DNA of 64,000 nt from Acanthaster planci (taxonomy: Eukaryota > Echinodermata > Asteroidea > Valvatida > Acanthasteridae): assembly GCF_001949145.1 (NCBI RefSeq), contig NW_019091362.1, forward strand, positions 2,662,482 to 2,726,481, given 5' to 3'. This document shows positions 34,087 to 47,215 of the stretch, one piece after another (position 1 is the first letter of the stretch; every line of letters begins with the position of its first letter). The position numbers and the translations under genes were made by a program. The notes beneath the pieces were generated by a model that saw nothing but the letters and a program-made list of their open reading frames with translations, ran no database searches and was not told where the DNA came from.

Positions 34087-37000
34087 GTTTGTGAAATATG
34101 GTGCAACATTGCTGCTGTGCTAACCACTCAAGACTTTAACCGACATGATATTATTATTGTATGAGTACCATTCAGCACACACAGATGTAGATTCTCTGGA
34201 GATCAGAGTGAATTACGGGAAAAGCATCAACTGTCTGAAGGCAGAGCACATAATGATGCTGCCAGACTTCATGATACTGGTACATTGCTTTGGACCTTTG
34301 AATCACACTCGCTGGTCGACTGTTACTTCATAATGCAGCGCAGGAGGATCACGAGCTTGAGTCCTAATCACATCCATTTACATGTAAGCTTGGAGTTGGA
34401 AGGTTTGCTAACAAACCATAAGAAAGCACTGTGCAGAAAGCAATCCATGCAATAAATTTGAATACAAACGGCAAGGCCAATGACAAGGATTAAATCACAA
34501 ACATATTTTAAGTTCCTCTGTCAGTCCAGAGGAGGAGGTTTGTCCTTGAGCTCCTGACTTATGGAACATGGTACACTCATTGAAGGACATGGTACACTGC
34601 ACTGGCAAGCACATCTGGGAATCCAGAGCTAATTTGTGGTTATTCCTATTAGTAGGGGTACATATACACGTACATCAGGTGGTTTGAAGAGAGTGGGGGC
34701 ATGGAGTTTAGGTGAGGGTAATTCTATATCCTTGAGTCCATGGAGTAAAGGACCTTGCAATCTGGTCAATGGTTTTAACAGGGGTAGTGAACTGGTCAGG
34801 ATCAATGAAGAGAAAGCACAAATGCATGTACTTGTGCCAGGATAGGTCAAGCGGTTCTTCAGATGGGATCCCCTATTTCTGACCTGAGAGGATGCGGGGC
34901 AAACTAAGATTTGCCCTGTAGGCCCTTAAGTTAAAAACCTGTCCCTAAACTTCACTTTGATTTCTTGAACACTGCATAGAAACTGCACCAGACCTCATGC
35001 AAAATGTACAAATTACAGAGATGTCTGTCAAGTTCCCAGGAGAGAAGTTCTTACAGTGTCGGTGAAGGCTTTGTGCCCCAAATCTCTCACTACTGGACTC
35101 TGGGTATCCTGTCAGGTCAGTTTCATTATTTCTCCATGGTTTCACCTTACTCTCTGCTTTAGTCTATGGGTTCTATGGTTTCACTGATTAGCCTCTACCC
35201 ACGCTTATAAACTACACACTCTCCTGAGGATTCATCCAATTGCACTTGACAAGGACACAGGATCTTGTACACTTAATTAATCACTGGCATCTATATAAAA
35301 CAATTTGCCACCCACATCTCATCTCGGGGCCAGTGTTTGCTGGCTTTGAGTTTCAAAAATGCAGCCCGGTTAAGACAGGATGGAGTGAAACATCCCCCTG
35401 GGGGGACAGAGTAAATTGGAGCGCAGAGTAAGGAAATGATTGGAGACACCACAGTCAAGATGAGCCTGATCAACTCCAGCCTGTACAGCAAAGATAACTG
35501 CATGCACTGTTACTGCAGGGGGTTGGAACTATGCCAACATTAAACCTACCAGGCTTGCACCAAATTATGAGGTTATAATATGCCTGTTTACTGGGTACAC
35601 ACAGTCACTTTAATAACTACCAAACACTCTGCTTACAAGCTTTACATAAATACTGGAACACTCATGCCTGAGTGGTGAAATGACTTAACTGATCAACTGT
35701 TGAAAAGCTAATGTCAATAGGGTTCTGTGAAGATGAATTAATCTGAACAGCATAGATTTTAACTGTACTTGAAAAAGTACCGGTACATACATGTACAAAT
35801 TTTGCGAAGATTTTCCTTTTAGGATACAAACAACTGTACATTCATTCCCATTGTCTATGCGACTGGCCACAAAACACTTGTTTTAAAAATCATTTTTACC
35901 CCCATCTCTCAATAGTAATCTCATTACATGTAGTGCAATAATTTGTATTTAGGTACATGTACAGTACATGGTCTTACAACACATTAATACATGTACTGTA
36001 AGTACGTATAATTTGAGATCTGTTATTTGGTTAAGTTTCATTAAAATGAGGATGTGGAAGGAGGTCCCTAAAAAGCAGAGCTTGTCAAGTAGGGATACCC
36101 CCTTAATATACCGGTAAATAAATACACAGATTAAGAAAAATGTAAGAAAAGGAAAATTAGAATCATACATAAAACACATAACAGGCGTGACACAAAGTAA
36201 AGGATTTACAATACAAACTAACAAGATTGGAAAAGACAAAATGTACAGTACACGCAGCAGTCCATTAGGAAGTTAATCTGAGCTGAGATACATGTATTTA
36301 GATGGGAGGTAAGTTTTCAATTTTGATTGAAAAAGTGGAAGACTACGAATGCCAATGAGTGACTTATTAAAGGAATTCTGAAACTTAAGGCCTTCATGAC
36401 AAATTGTCTTTTGAAAAGTTGTTGCTCTTGCATATGAAATGTGAAATGTTTTACAATGTTGGGTAACAAAAGGGTGAATAGCATCATTCCTACAAAAGAT
36501 TTGTTTTATAGAGTTTGGAGGTGGATTGTTATTTTACCGATACATGCAGGCCCCAAACTGAAGAGACTAAACGTCACTAACCTTGAGAGTTTTATGTTTA
36601 TAAACAAGAAGATTTGAATATTCTGTTGACCATTCAGAAGGAAATTCAACATGTCACACATGTACATACAGTGTAAGTACGGCAAACGGTCCACAAACTA
36701 GAAACACCAGCTCTGGTAGAACTGAAAGACCTGTCTGGATTGGCTCAGTGCCTGAGAATATTTCTTGGTTGCAAGTTAACCTTTGCATTTTGGGTAAAGT
36801 TGTAGGCCTACACCACACATTATTCCTTGTGTTGATAGACAGACACACAGGACTCCCCGTACATTTCAATTTGCACTAACTCTGGATGCTGTTTCTGAAC
36901 CTGGATGGAACCTTAATGACTGAAACCATACCTTCCCAATCACATTAGTAATGACTCTTGAGACATTATCATCCATCACTTGCTGACACGACTATGTAGT

Positions 37001-37564
37001 GAATTCACGCATGCATCATCTTGGCTAAGTATTTTCAACAAGAAGCAGCAGATCATAACTTGTCCCAGATGTCCACTGGACCAGCGTGCTATTGGGCATT
37101 AGATGATCTCTGTCCCCGTCTTGCATTATTCAAAGTCACAGAAACCCACTGGGATAGATCAATGATGATTAGCATTTTAAAGAGTGATTGTTTTTAATGG
37201 CTTGGCAGGAATAGTGATTGCTTCTTTACCTGCATGTACAAGTTTATGTATATCAATGAACTATTTGAAATTTAATGCCTAGGTAAAGTGCACGTTTTAA
37301 CTTGTCTGAAAACTTAACAGTGATGTCAATAATACAAGCTGCCCTCTTTTTGCAATTGGTGGCCCCATTCCATGTAAGCAAACCATGTGGATAGATATGT
37401 CAATTCCTGCCAAAAACAACCCTTAAAGATGAATATAAAACACAACTGATTGTTCTCTAACACATGACAAAGGGTCACAACTAATGGAAAACAAGTCAAA
37501 CAGTGCCTTAGATAGTATCCCTTTATCATTTAGCATATTTTTGTAACATACAATTTCAGTCTAC
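34087..37564. other. Non-coding stretch
   Basis: I see no gene. TACATGTA and TACCGGTA words are frequent (for example TACCGGTA near 35778 and 36112). Confidence 0.4.
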
Positions 37565-37945
37565 AGTTCGTCGTGTACCCGGCAAAAGGTCGTATGCACG
37601 CTTATGACCTTTTGCCAGGAAGGATGATCACGGCAGAAAAAATGTTCCCGTCAAAAGGGCGTAAGAAACACACTATCTTTATTTAGTAAGAATGGATAAC
37701 ATTTACTACAAAATCAACACGAAAAGCATCATTTGAACAACTTATCAAACAACTTGGAAAATTTTTTTGTAACTATTTGCAAAGAAATTTTTTTTGTAAC
37801 TATTTGCAAAGAAATCATTATATTTCATTAAAATAAAACAGTTGCATACATACGTCCTTTGGCAGGAAAAAATTTATTTGCAGCGATTATCCTTCCCAGC
37901 AAAAGGTCATAAGCGCTTACGACCTTCTTCCAGGCATCGACGAGT
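37565..37945. mobile_element. MITE with long, nested terminal inverted repeats
   Basis: The outer ends (TTCGTCG near 37567; CGACGAG near 37939) start arms of about 85-95 bp that pair imperfectly across the element. Within the left arm is a second perfect stem, GGCAAAAGGTC with GACCTTTTGCC (37581-37591 and 37606-37616). Within the right arm there is a related hairpin around the palindrome TAAGCGCTTA. The centre holds a 27-bp tandem pair (about 37762-37815) containing GTAACTATTTGCAAAGAAA. No coding sequence. Confidence 0.75.
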
Positions 37946-39002
37946 TTTAGGATTAAAAATCGCAGTACGCACACACACCCTTTCTGGTCAATTTAAGCTT
38001 CTATGATAAAACTGGCAAAGCTGAACAGTCCAACCCACTGAAAAAAAAGCCCTGAGGTTAAACACTCTACCAAACTTTCAGAGTAAAAAAAAAAAAAAAA
38101 TGCAGAGTGGTTCCCAAGAAAAAAAGAGAGTACTTGACCTCACCAAGTTTAAAAAAAAAACCCACCTACACCTACACAGCCGACCAGTACCAACCCACAG
38201 CACGATTCAATAATACAAAATCTGTGTTTGTCCAACCCATTCACAGGTGTAAAAACTTGCCAGCCTCTTTATAATAGGGAAACCCTTATTGTGGGTCTGG
38301 TGGATATTACACCCAACCTGTCAAATGGAGCAGCCTTTTAATAGCACTGTTTGTATTATGGCTTTATGGGTTCTCTCCTGGTCTGGGGCCTGAAGGGAGA
38401 TCAAGTTCCTCTACGTCATTTCCCCATAAGTCAAATAAAAAATCTGAAGAAAAAAAAATCTGCTTTATAATGAAGGTGTTTGGTTATTCTGTTACACATT
38501 ACTAATTGACCATGAGTAATATTACAACAAACATCAAACAGTCCGACACCATCTCTGCTTGGACACTGCAAGCTATGCGGGTATTACCGGTATTTGCAGG
38601 AACGCGAGGCAATATGGATTAACTTAGACACAAATTATACATGCATATGAATATATGTACATGTGGTTCAACACATATTGCTTCATATAAAAGCACAACA
38701 ACTAAGATGAGAGCTTTTTTTTTAATCCCCGATGGACTGAGCCACACTGGTTCACTCCATCTGCAAATTGTGATCACCTGTCAAGGATGTAGTATTTTCA
38801 AGTGATTAAATATTAAAACAAATGAAAGGTTCCATGCACCAATTGACTCTTAACATGCCACAGGCTTGCAGTTAAACTGTATGTCTTAAACATGTACACA
38901 AATTTTTTCTTTCTTTCTTTGTGTGTGTTTCCGCTGAAACCACATTAGAGTGAGCAATGCTTTACAGTTTGAAATAGTCCCAAATTCCTATTACCTGCAG
39001 TT
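37946..39002. other. Non-coding stretch with homopolymer tracts
   Basis: It contains an A17 run near 38084, other A-runs and a short TTTC microsatellite near 38908. No gene is supported. Confidence 0.4.
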
Positions 39003-39587
39003 TTGACCACTCCCTGCCCGGTGGATTTTTCTTGAGCAGGATGAGATGACGGGACCTTTTCAAGATTTTCCATTTTCAAATTCTTCAAAAATTCATGTGT
39101 TCATTTACTGGACGTTTACACCAACACGAACGACTGTCTGGTGGCTACTCTATTCTGACAGGCAACCTTCAATGATGCCTGAGTATTTAGCCCGGGCCTG
39201 CAGCCCTGTAAAAGAGAGCCCAGAATTGTAAGGTGTTGCATAATTTCCTTTGTTCCAGTGAATGCCAGTAGCGTCTTTTCATACGCAGCTGGATTAGCGA
39301 GCAGCGGCGCTGTGTCGCTCATCAATGGGGCCCTGAAGCACTTTTGTCTACAGTGCTAAACCACGGGCGTGCTATGCCCAAAACAGTGGTATACTGTTTC
39401 AAAACAGTGCTGATTACCTTTGAAAAATGGAAGTCGAAAAATGATGGCAATTCCCAGCAGCAGGTCCTTTGTTCCGAGTAAAGTCTTTTATTACACAGGC
39501 CAGCTCTTTTGTCAGAAACCGGGCACCCCGGCTCTGCATATAAATCCATGGTGCCCGAAACCGGGCTCCCCAGCAGGAAGTGGTTAA
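39003..39587 (-). mobile_element. piggyBac-like MITE, copy 2 (inverted relative to copy 1)
   Basis: The reverse complement aligns with 98-686 end to end (585 vs 589 bp). Shared blocks include CCTGCTGCTGGGAATT, GGGCCCCATTGATGAG and GGAAATTATGCAACACC. The right TTAA is intact (39584-39587) and the left one has decayed to TTGA (39003-39006). There is no coding capacity. Confidence 0.75.
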
Positions 39588-42500
39588 GACTACATGCACC
39601 TGTTTAACTGACCAATGTTAATGAAGTACATCCAGTTTAATGTTCCATCCGTCAATACTAGATGATGAAAGCATGTGACCATTTTCTTCCAACAAAAAAA
39701 CGTGGTCCCTACATTTGGCTTTCATGGTCTCGTGGCTATTCTGGGGATTCTAATTCACCTTGAGGTATCTATGGACATGTATGCACACATCCAGCCTCCT
39801 GTTTACCCAAGAGAAAAGGAGTCAAAATACCACTACAATCAAACAAGGATACAGAGTATACTTTACAACTGAGAAATGAAGCATTGAATCGCGGAAATGC
39901 AACAGTTGATTTTTTTTTTTGTTCAGTAGTTTTTCTTTCTTTTTCTTGAAATATGATGCAATTTGAAGGTGGAAACTGAATCTAACATACACGCAACTTA
40001 CATGTGGGTACAATGACCATGAAAATGACACACAATAACATGAAACTCAAGACTCAGTGTACGTGTACATGTCCATGTAGCTATGCATACCTCCGTGGCA
40101 AGGATAGTGGTGTGAGGCAGTGACTTCTTCCCACAACAGAGACGGACATTACCTTCACTACTTCTCTACCCATTCCACTTTCAGATCCAGGTACATTTGT
40201 ACGTGTATCACAGGGACTTATTGTATTGTACACGAACCAGCCTTATTTCAGAGAATATACTGTAACTGCTGCTTAAGAGGCTACTGGTGAGCCCACTGCA
40301 AAGTTGTTTTGGGAGTAGCTCAGATTTCCTGTGAAAATGGAAAGTGGCACTATAAAGCTCTCAAGATCCTAGGAGAGCCTGTCAATTTTGTCAATGTGCA
40401 GTGACCTAAATCACAAATATGGTTCACTGTGGATTAACCACCAGCTGAAGAGATTCGCATCTCGCATACAAAGCAAAAACATTCTTACCACACAGTTTGT
40501 GTTAAATTGCAGGCTTCTGATACACATGTAATAACTTCTCTTGAAGATTTAGTCCATTTAGATTTGGCAGAAGATCCAGACAAATCTGCATATGCCTGTC
40601 AAAATGCATCTGTATTTATTGATTATTATTATTTATCTATTCATTTATAAAGCCCAAATTGCACATAGACATGTTCAAATGTGTTTTACAATGAAGACAA
40701 TGAGTGTGGAGGGTTTTAGACAGACAAGTTCAAAGGATTGGAAAGATGACTTACGAATTTCCCATCTGTAAAAAAGAAACCGCTCCATTTTCCATGGAAA
40801 GAAATATTCTTGAAATGTATATGCTGGTTATACCTGCAACTTGTCAATACACTTGACAAGATGGAGGCGCGAATACTCTTGCTGGACAACAGTTTGCTCA
40901 CAGGGTTAAAAGTCAAGTGCTCAAGGGTGCAAGAAATCCAAGCCCATTCCATCCTGATGTACTTGCTCCTGGCAAGGTTAGCCAGATTATATTCAGTTTT
41001 CTTTTCCATTCCAGTCAGAGTGGCTAAACTGCCAGGGGTGGTACGATCACGATCACGGTTAACAACACCGAGTTCTTTTCTTTTCGCCTTAGTTTGTGTA
41101 CGGGGACAAGTTTCTAATGCAGTCTAGAACAAGGTCATTTGTAGGCCTACATTTTTTATTTTGTACAGCCACTGTCATTGACTGATTTACGGTTACACAT
41201 TTCTTAGTTTTGAATCTAGACAACACTCTTTTTAAAAATCTTCACAGTTCCAACTTTCGTACACTTCAAGAGACAGGTCCTTAGTGCCCTTAAGCTTACT
41301 TATTGTGCAATTGCTCCAATGGCAACAGGGAATATTCACACTTTTCATGCCCCCCAAAAATCTGAAGGTCATTTCTGGTGTGACAGGAGGTTGAGTGGTG
41401 ATATGCAGGTGGCTCCGGTTCTCAAATGTTTAACCCCAACCAGAACCCACAAGATTTATTTTTGACCCAATCTGAACCACTCAGCCCTAGCAAAGACCAC
41501 ACGATTTACGGGGGTTGGGTGTGTGTTTTATTTCTCCATGGTGGGTGGTAGCATGGGGACAGTGACTTCAGGACAAGGAGTAATTGTGTGAAATGAGTAT
41601 GGCAGAATTCATATAGAAGTGATACAAAAAAAAATTCACTCCAGATTTTTCAGCTTTCTTAAACAAATTTAAAAGACACCCTGAAATCAAGTCATCCATA
41701 AAAAGGGACACCTAGAAGAACTTCTTCCCATTTCCTTACCCCTTAAAGAAACTTGACTTGATTAACCCTGAAAAGAAATCCAAACCGTAATACCGGTAAT
41801 TTGATAAAGTAAGAACTTAAGAACGTATCATCTCATCTGTGTACATCTTGACTTGAGTGCACCTCTTAGTGAAAAGAAGAACGTAACATCATTCAAGAAT
41901 ACAATCACGGACCAATCACAGAAAGGTTACTCAAGAACGCCAATCAACAACTCAAGGAAAATCAAAATAAACAATCCCAAAATAAATGAACGAGCAAGCC
42001 ACCAAAGTATGCTGCTCAGTCATCTCAAGAGCTATAAACATACAGGAATGGTAACATTCCTAAGCACAGCTAACAACAACATTAGTGTCCCTCTCTTCAG
42101 CCTTATCTCCAACATGGCAACCTACTGTATACAATATGATACCATCAATCAGACTCTGTTATTTTTACGAGTTATAAAATGTCATTCGATTGTCAGCACA
42201 GTCGTACATCAATTGCATTTGGGTTACAGGTGGCAATAAAACTTGACGGGAAAGACACAGGAGAGCCGCTCAGTCCAAGAGATCGGGAATAGACGCGTTT
42301 CAAATCTATCCCTGTTTCTGAGACGCAAGTCCAAATTTATGGGACTGCTTGTTCTTGACAAAACAGGTGTTTTAAAAAAAAGTTATTGTTCAAATCATTT
42401 TGGTAATTTCTAATTATTTACATAAATAATTGTTCAGTTCAAGAAATTGAAATGTTTGTCTTTTTCCCACATATAATTTGAGGGAGGTGCACTTAATACT

Positions 42501-45500
42501 TCGCAGGTTTGGCTTAATGGATGTTAAAACTTCTGAGGAATGCCACAATTTTTCTAACATTATTCTAGTTTGAATTAGTGTCATTTACATATTCAATGGA
42601 AGAAAAATCCTGATACTATCACCTTGCTGAATATATACAGCTGAAATCTGAAATTTTTTGAGAATACACTTTGTTGCTTAGTCAATGGTTAATGGGATTT
42701 TGGCATTAGATTTTCCACGAAAAAGCACATTGTAAGAAAGTTAACTCATATGCATTTTTAGGGGGGTCGCTTGTTCATTTTTTTGATCATCAGAAAAAAG
42801 TTAGAACAATGCCACATGCCATGCAGACAACATCATGCTATTTTAAAACTCAGCACTGAAGATCAAGTGCTATATAGGTAGAGTGCGCCCAAATGCAAGT
42901 TGCTATACACTGCAGAATCCCAAGATGATGGTCAGTAGTTACTTAAGGGTTATTGCTCCATTTGGTACTGATCTCACATGTGCACTCTGATCTGAATGCC
43001 ATTCAGCACACTGAGCCAATGCTGCCTTCTAGGTTTCCCTTCCAATTCTGACACTAACTCTTTCATTTCTTTAACAAAAGTCTCAGATACAAAAGGTTTG
43101 AGTACACTATATGTCGCAGTATGCAACATCGGTACATCACTGTAAAGAGTAATTCACAAAAGTGGGTTTCTTTTCGGCATGGTCTGACAGTTTCTTCAGC
43201 ATGTCTGGTAAAGTCATAAAGGTACTGTACTCATGATATAGGGCTAGTACCAGTAGTGTCTAGTTTTGCACAAAACTCCAAATGGCCACAAACAAGCTGG
43301 GAATCCAACTTTCTGTAGTTCTGATATTCCTTATCAACTGGAAACAAAATTTTAACTAACCTTTTTTTTTTTCAAACTTGAAACCAAGATCTGTGGCAAA
43401 ATCAGGCACCAGCACTGTCGGATGTGGGTGGAAGTCACTGACTAGAATTTCCTGAAGCCAGAGGAGGATGAGAGAGCGCCAGTACACAATCAGCACGGTC
43501 AGAATATCATCTCAGAAAGCAAACAGTCTTTGCAACATGTATGACACTCCAGAGGGAAAGTTTGATCGCAGGAGATGGAATGAGAATACTGATTCGGATT
43601 GACGAGCACCCGTGAATGACCACTGATATTTCAGCGACTCCCCCTGCTTTGGCAAGCTGCGGTCGGCCGGCTACATGTGATCTAGTTCATTCAGTGCACA
43701 CCAATGGACACATTCTGCTCTGCCACGGCAGCTTCCCACAGACTCATAATAGCAATACGAGTACCACTATGATACTACACGAGCCAGTCATCCGGCAAGA
43801 GTTTACCCAATGACGTCGGCTTTGTCATTGGCTGGGGAGCCAGCCTGGGACATTCTAACCCCCCCCTCTCCCTGGGATATGGGGCATTGCAGAAAGTATG
43901 AATTGTTACTCTGCAAGACTCGCCAGTTGGGCACAGAAAAGACCACCCGGTTTTTCAAACAGGCAACACATTTTTTTTTGGAACAGGTATATTGGTTCTG
44001 ATCATTAGTCGGAACAGGTTTATTTGAACCTCTCTCTCTCTCTTAAAAAGAGGCCAACATGATCTTTTTCTCTGTGCTCAGATTGACAACTATCAAGCAC
44101 ACTTTATATGGATACAGTTTTAATAGATTAAGAATCACGACAGTTTTGCTGAACAGAATTGGCAGTCAATAAAATAGCAAATTTTACTTTAAACTGAAAG
44201 AGGCCCAAGGTGCTTTGCATCAACCTACTTTGTACCTGCCAGACAAGAAAAATCAGGAAAATAATGATGATCCGAAGTTGTACACATCATGTACATGTAA
44301 GCTGTTAAAATCAAAGTTACTTTTAATTTAATCTTGCTTTCTTACTGTGAACACTGACACAAATGGAGCCGAGTAGGAATGCACCCCCTCCCACAAAAGA
44401 AAGGATAAATGATGTCTTTTCTTACATATCCAATTCCACCATTTGTCACATCTAACATTCAAAGTTTCAAAATAATTGGAGGCAGGCATGCTGCAGTCTT
44501 GCAATGTTGATTTAATGTGGTCAGATCACTGGGAGGTAAGGTATGTATGGACTCATATCCACTTCAACCTGTCACCGTGATCCCACACCACAAAAAGGAA
44601 AATGAACATCCATCACAAAGTGCACTAGTCCCCCAGGCAGCAGGTAAGGTCCACTCCCACCTGTTGTTTGGCCCTCTGTTTATTTTCATACCTCATATCT
44701 GCCGTGCGCCGGAACATTTGGTGAAACCATGGTGAAACCGTAGAGCTTGTGAAACATGGAAGGGCAGACCGACTAGGTAAAGCTCACCCTGCAAAGGGCT
44801 TTTCATGTTTTAAATTAGGACAAAATCCTGCACTCCCCCCCTCTCTCCACTTTATCTTTCACTACATTTGAAGAGAAACAACAAGCTTCAGCACGTAGCA
44901 CCATCTTCAGAGCTGAATGAAGAAATTCTGATTCTGACGCTCACAAGCCACTCCAAATTGACACACTGCCGCAATCAGACTTCCTTTAAAACAAAGAGTT
45001 TGTGTACATGTAACACTTTCAAGTGCAAACACACAATAACACTGGACCCTGGGACCCTAGGTTTGGGGTTACCCACAAACCACAATAGGTAGTTTTGTCA
45101 ATTTGTCAGAAAAATTTGCAAGGCGTGTGACTTGTTTTTGGCAGGGCAGGGCCTGATGCCTGATGGAATGTAAGCCTGAGGCTCTTCTGTTGTTTCCACA
45201 GCTGCTTCCATCAGGGGATGGCTGGAGGGTAGGGAAGGGGTTAGGAGTGGGCTCTGCTCAGTCAAGCATAGAGTGAACATGGACATCATCCGGTGGGCAA
45301 TGCAGCCAAGATTATGATTTATTTTTCCCAGTTTGTGGGGTGTTAAATCTTCATCATGAGGGATCAGCACTTTACAATTTATACTAGCTGAACTTTGACA
45401 CAGTTCATAGCTGCCAGCTGACCTGATTGTGATGGTAACACAGCATACACGTGTATAGCCTCTATGGCAGAAGACAGCACCAGTTCAACTGAACACATCC

Positions 45501-46128
45501 AATTTGTTGCCATTGACACTCAACAGGCAATGCCATGCACACACACTATTTTGACTCTCACAGTCCCCAATCCTCCAATTTCAATACGATTTTACATATG
45601 AACTAGGGGATCCTGTTAAAAACCAACTGCAGGTAATGGGTATATGCTTGTCAGACTACATAAAATATGCTCCGACCATCCCCAGCTCCAGTAACACTGA
45701 AGAAAGGTAACAAGACCTCCCTGATACATGTCAAGATCTATAAAAAGTGCAGATCCCTTGCTGCTGTCTTAAGCAGAATCTACATGTACAGCCCTACAAT
45801 ATTTATTTACCTAATAAGCCATGTCGACTGATAAACTACTGTACATTAACATGGTCAGCCTGTGCTATATCCCTCCTTTCTCTATGATATACCACAGTAG
45901 AGTCTTGGAAAGGTCAACAGCCATCTGATACTTGACCTGGCAAAACAGACAGACCAGGCTGGGGCTGGCTTCATGGGGAAAGTAATCTTGACCCCACCCC
46001 AACACACACAGAGCATAAATCATGCAAACTTTTTGGGCCACTTGCACAGCACTTCATTTCCTTGGCGAACTTGGTTTATGGTTCACTGTGTTCCCCTAGA
46101 GGTCCAGCTCGAAAAGCCTATTTGGCTA
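39588..46128. other. Non-coding stretch
   Basis: No exon or named element is supported. A segment near 40610-40700 (ATTTATAAAGCCCAAATTGC) looks like old interspersed repeat. A short CT microsatellite is at about 44032-44043. Confidence 0.4.
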
Positions 46129-46549
46129 CATCCATGATAATATTAGTTATCACACAAGAGTTGAACACAGAATAATGTAGTGCGTCCCGTATTCCACGAG
46201 GCCGATGGCAAAGGAACAAGGGACACAGACACACTAGATTATTCTGTGTTCAACAAGCGCATGTGTGACAACGAATTGATCTTCAAGCAAACTTGACGCG
46301 CAGTAAAAAGTGTTATCAGGGCCTATGCGCGCAAACTCGTCACCTTTGAATTTAAAGTAAATTTTGCAGTTGTGCATGTTGCTTTTAGCTTGCTTTTAGC
46401 CTAATACGTTGAGTTAGAACAGTGCATTACACAGGGTTTGATATGAACTGTGCAATGTGGTTATATCACACTGCTTGTTGCCACGGATTGACCAATCAGA
46501 ATTGAGACTTCAAGTTTCCCTGAAGATAATGTTACTATCATGGATGTTA
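46128..46549. mobile_element. MITE with terminal and internal inverted repeats
   Basis: The left end CATCCATGATAATATTAGTT pairs with a right end that, reversed, reads CATCCATGATAGTAACATTA. Inside, GTTGAACACAGAATAAT (about 46161) and ATTATTCTGTGTTCAAC (about 46239) form a second perfect inverted repeat of 17 bp. It is about 420 bp long and non-coding. Confidence 0.7.
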
Positions 46550-46889
46550 TGTTAAATCTATCAAGTCAATATAATCCACTGGATCACAGGAATTTTTATA
46601 CTTCCCCCTGGATGCTACAACATGTCATATGAGTACAAGTTTCTGAGTTTTATTTAACTGGGTGGGGTTGGGTGGGGAGAGTTCCTTTAAAGTAAAAACA
46701 CATCTCATTTCATTCCTGTTGACCTTCAAATATAGTGCAAACATCCGGACACATCATCTTTTACAAACACACCTGGCCTCCCTGATTTTGTTTATTTTCA
46801 TTTTTTAAGGTGCAATGTTATTACGACTTACTCTGTTGAACTCTGTTTTACTTTGTCAGAACTTGCTTTAGCTTCAGTACTTTTTACCT

Positions 46890-47215
46890 TTGAATAGGGA
46901 CCCGGGTGCAACTATTGGTTGTCAAGTTGGTGCAGTGGTACTTTTCTCACCTTCCACCTCTGCAACTTCAAAATCCCTGCCAAGCCAGCATGTAGATTGC
47001 TGGGGCTTTCAGTCCCTACTTGACTGTGTTGGTTTCCTCGACAACAGTTGCCTTTTTTTTTTGATCCCACATCTGAATCTGATCACTTCTTCATTGTCTT
47101 CTCTCTATAGGTTTCTCCTTCCTCTTTATACCATAGGACTTCACTAGAAATAAATTGATGATGGGCTATCCCTGCCAAAGGCCACATACATGTAAGTGAT
47201 AATAAATGAATAATT
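46890..47215 (+). mobile_element. SINE-like retroposon with a degenerate tRNA-like head
   Basis: The A-box-like TTGTCAAGTTGGTGCAGTGG (about 46919) and B-box-like AACTTCAAAATCCC (about 46964) are spaced as in a tRNA. A body follows with TTGGTTTCCTC, CCCACATCTGAA, AGGACTTCACT and CCCTGCCAAAGGCCAC. The copy ends in an AATAAATGAATAA tail near 47212. It is strongly diverged. Confidence 0.5.

Noticed and set aside
41853-42239. 128-residue ORF
   Set aside because: It has low-complexity, Asn/Lys/Ser-rich composition with no recognisable domain and no splice context. It is a chance ORF in AT-rich DNA.
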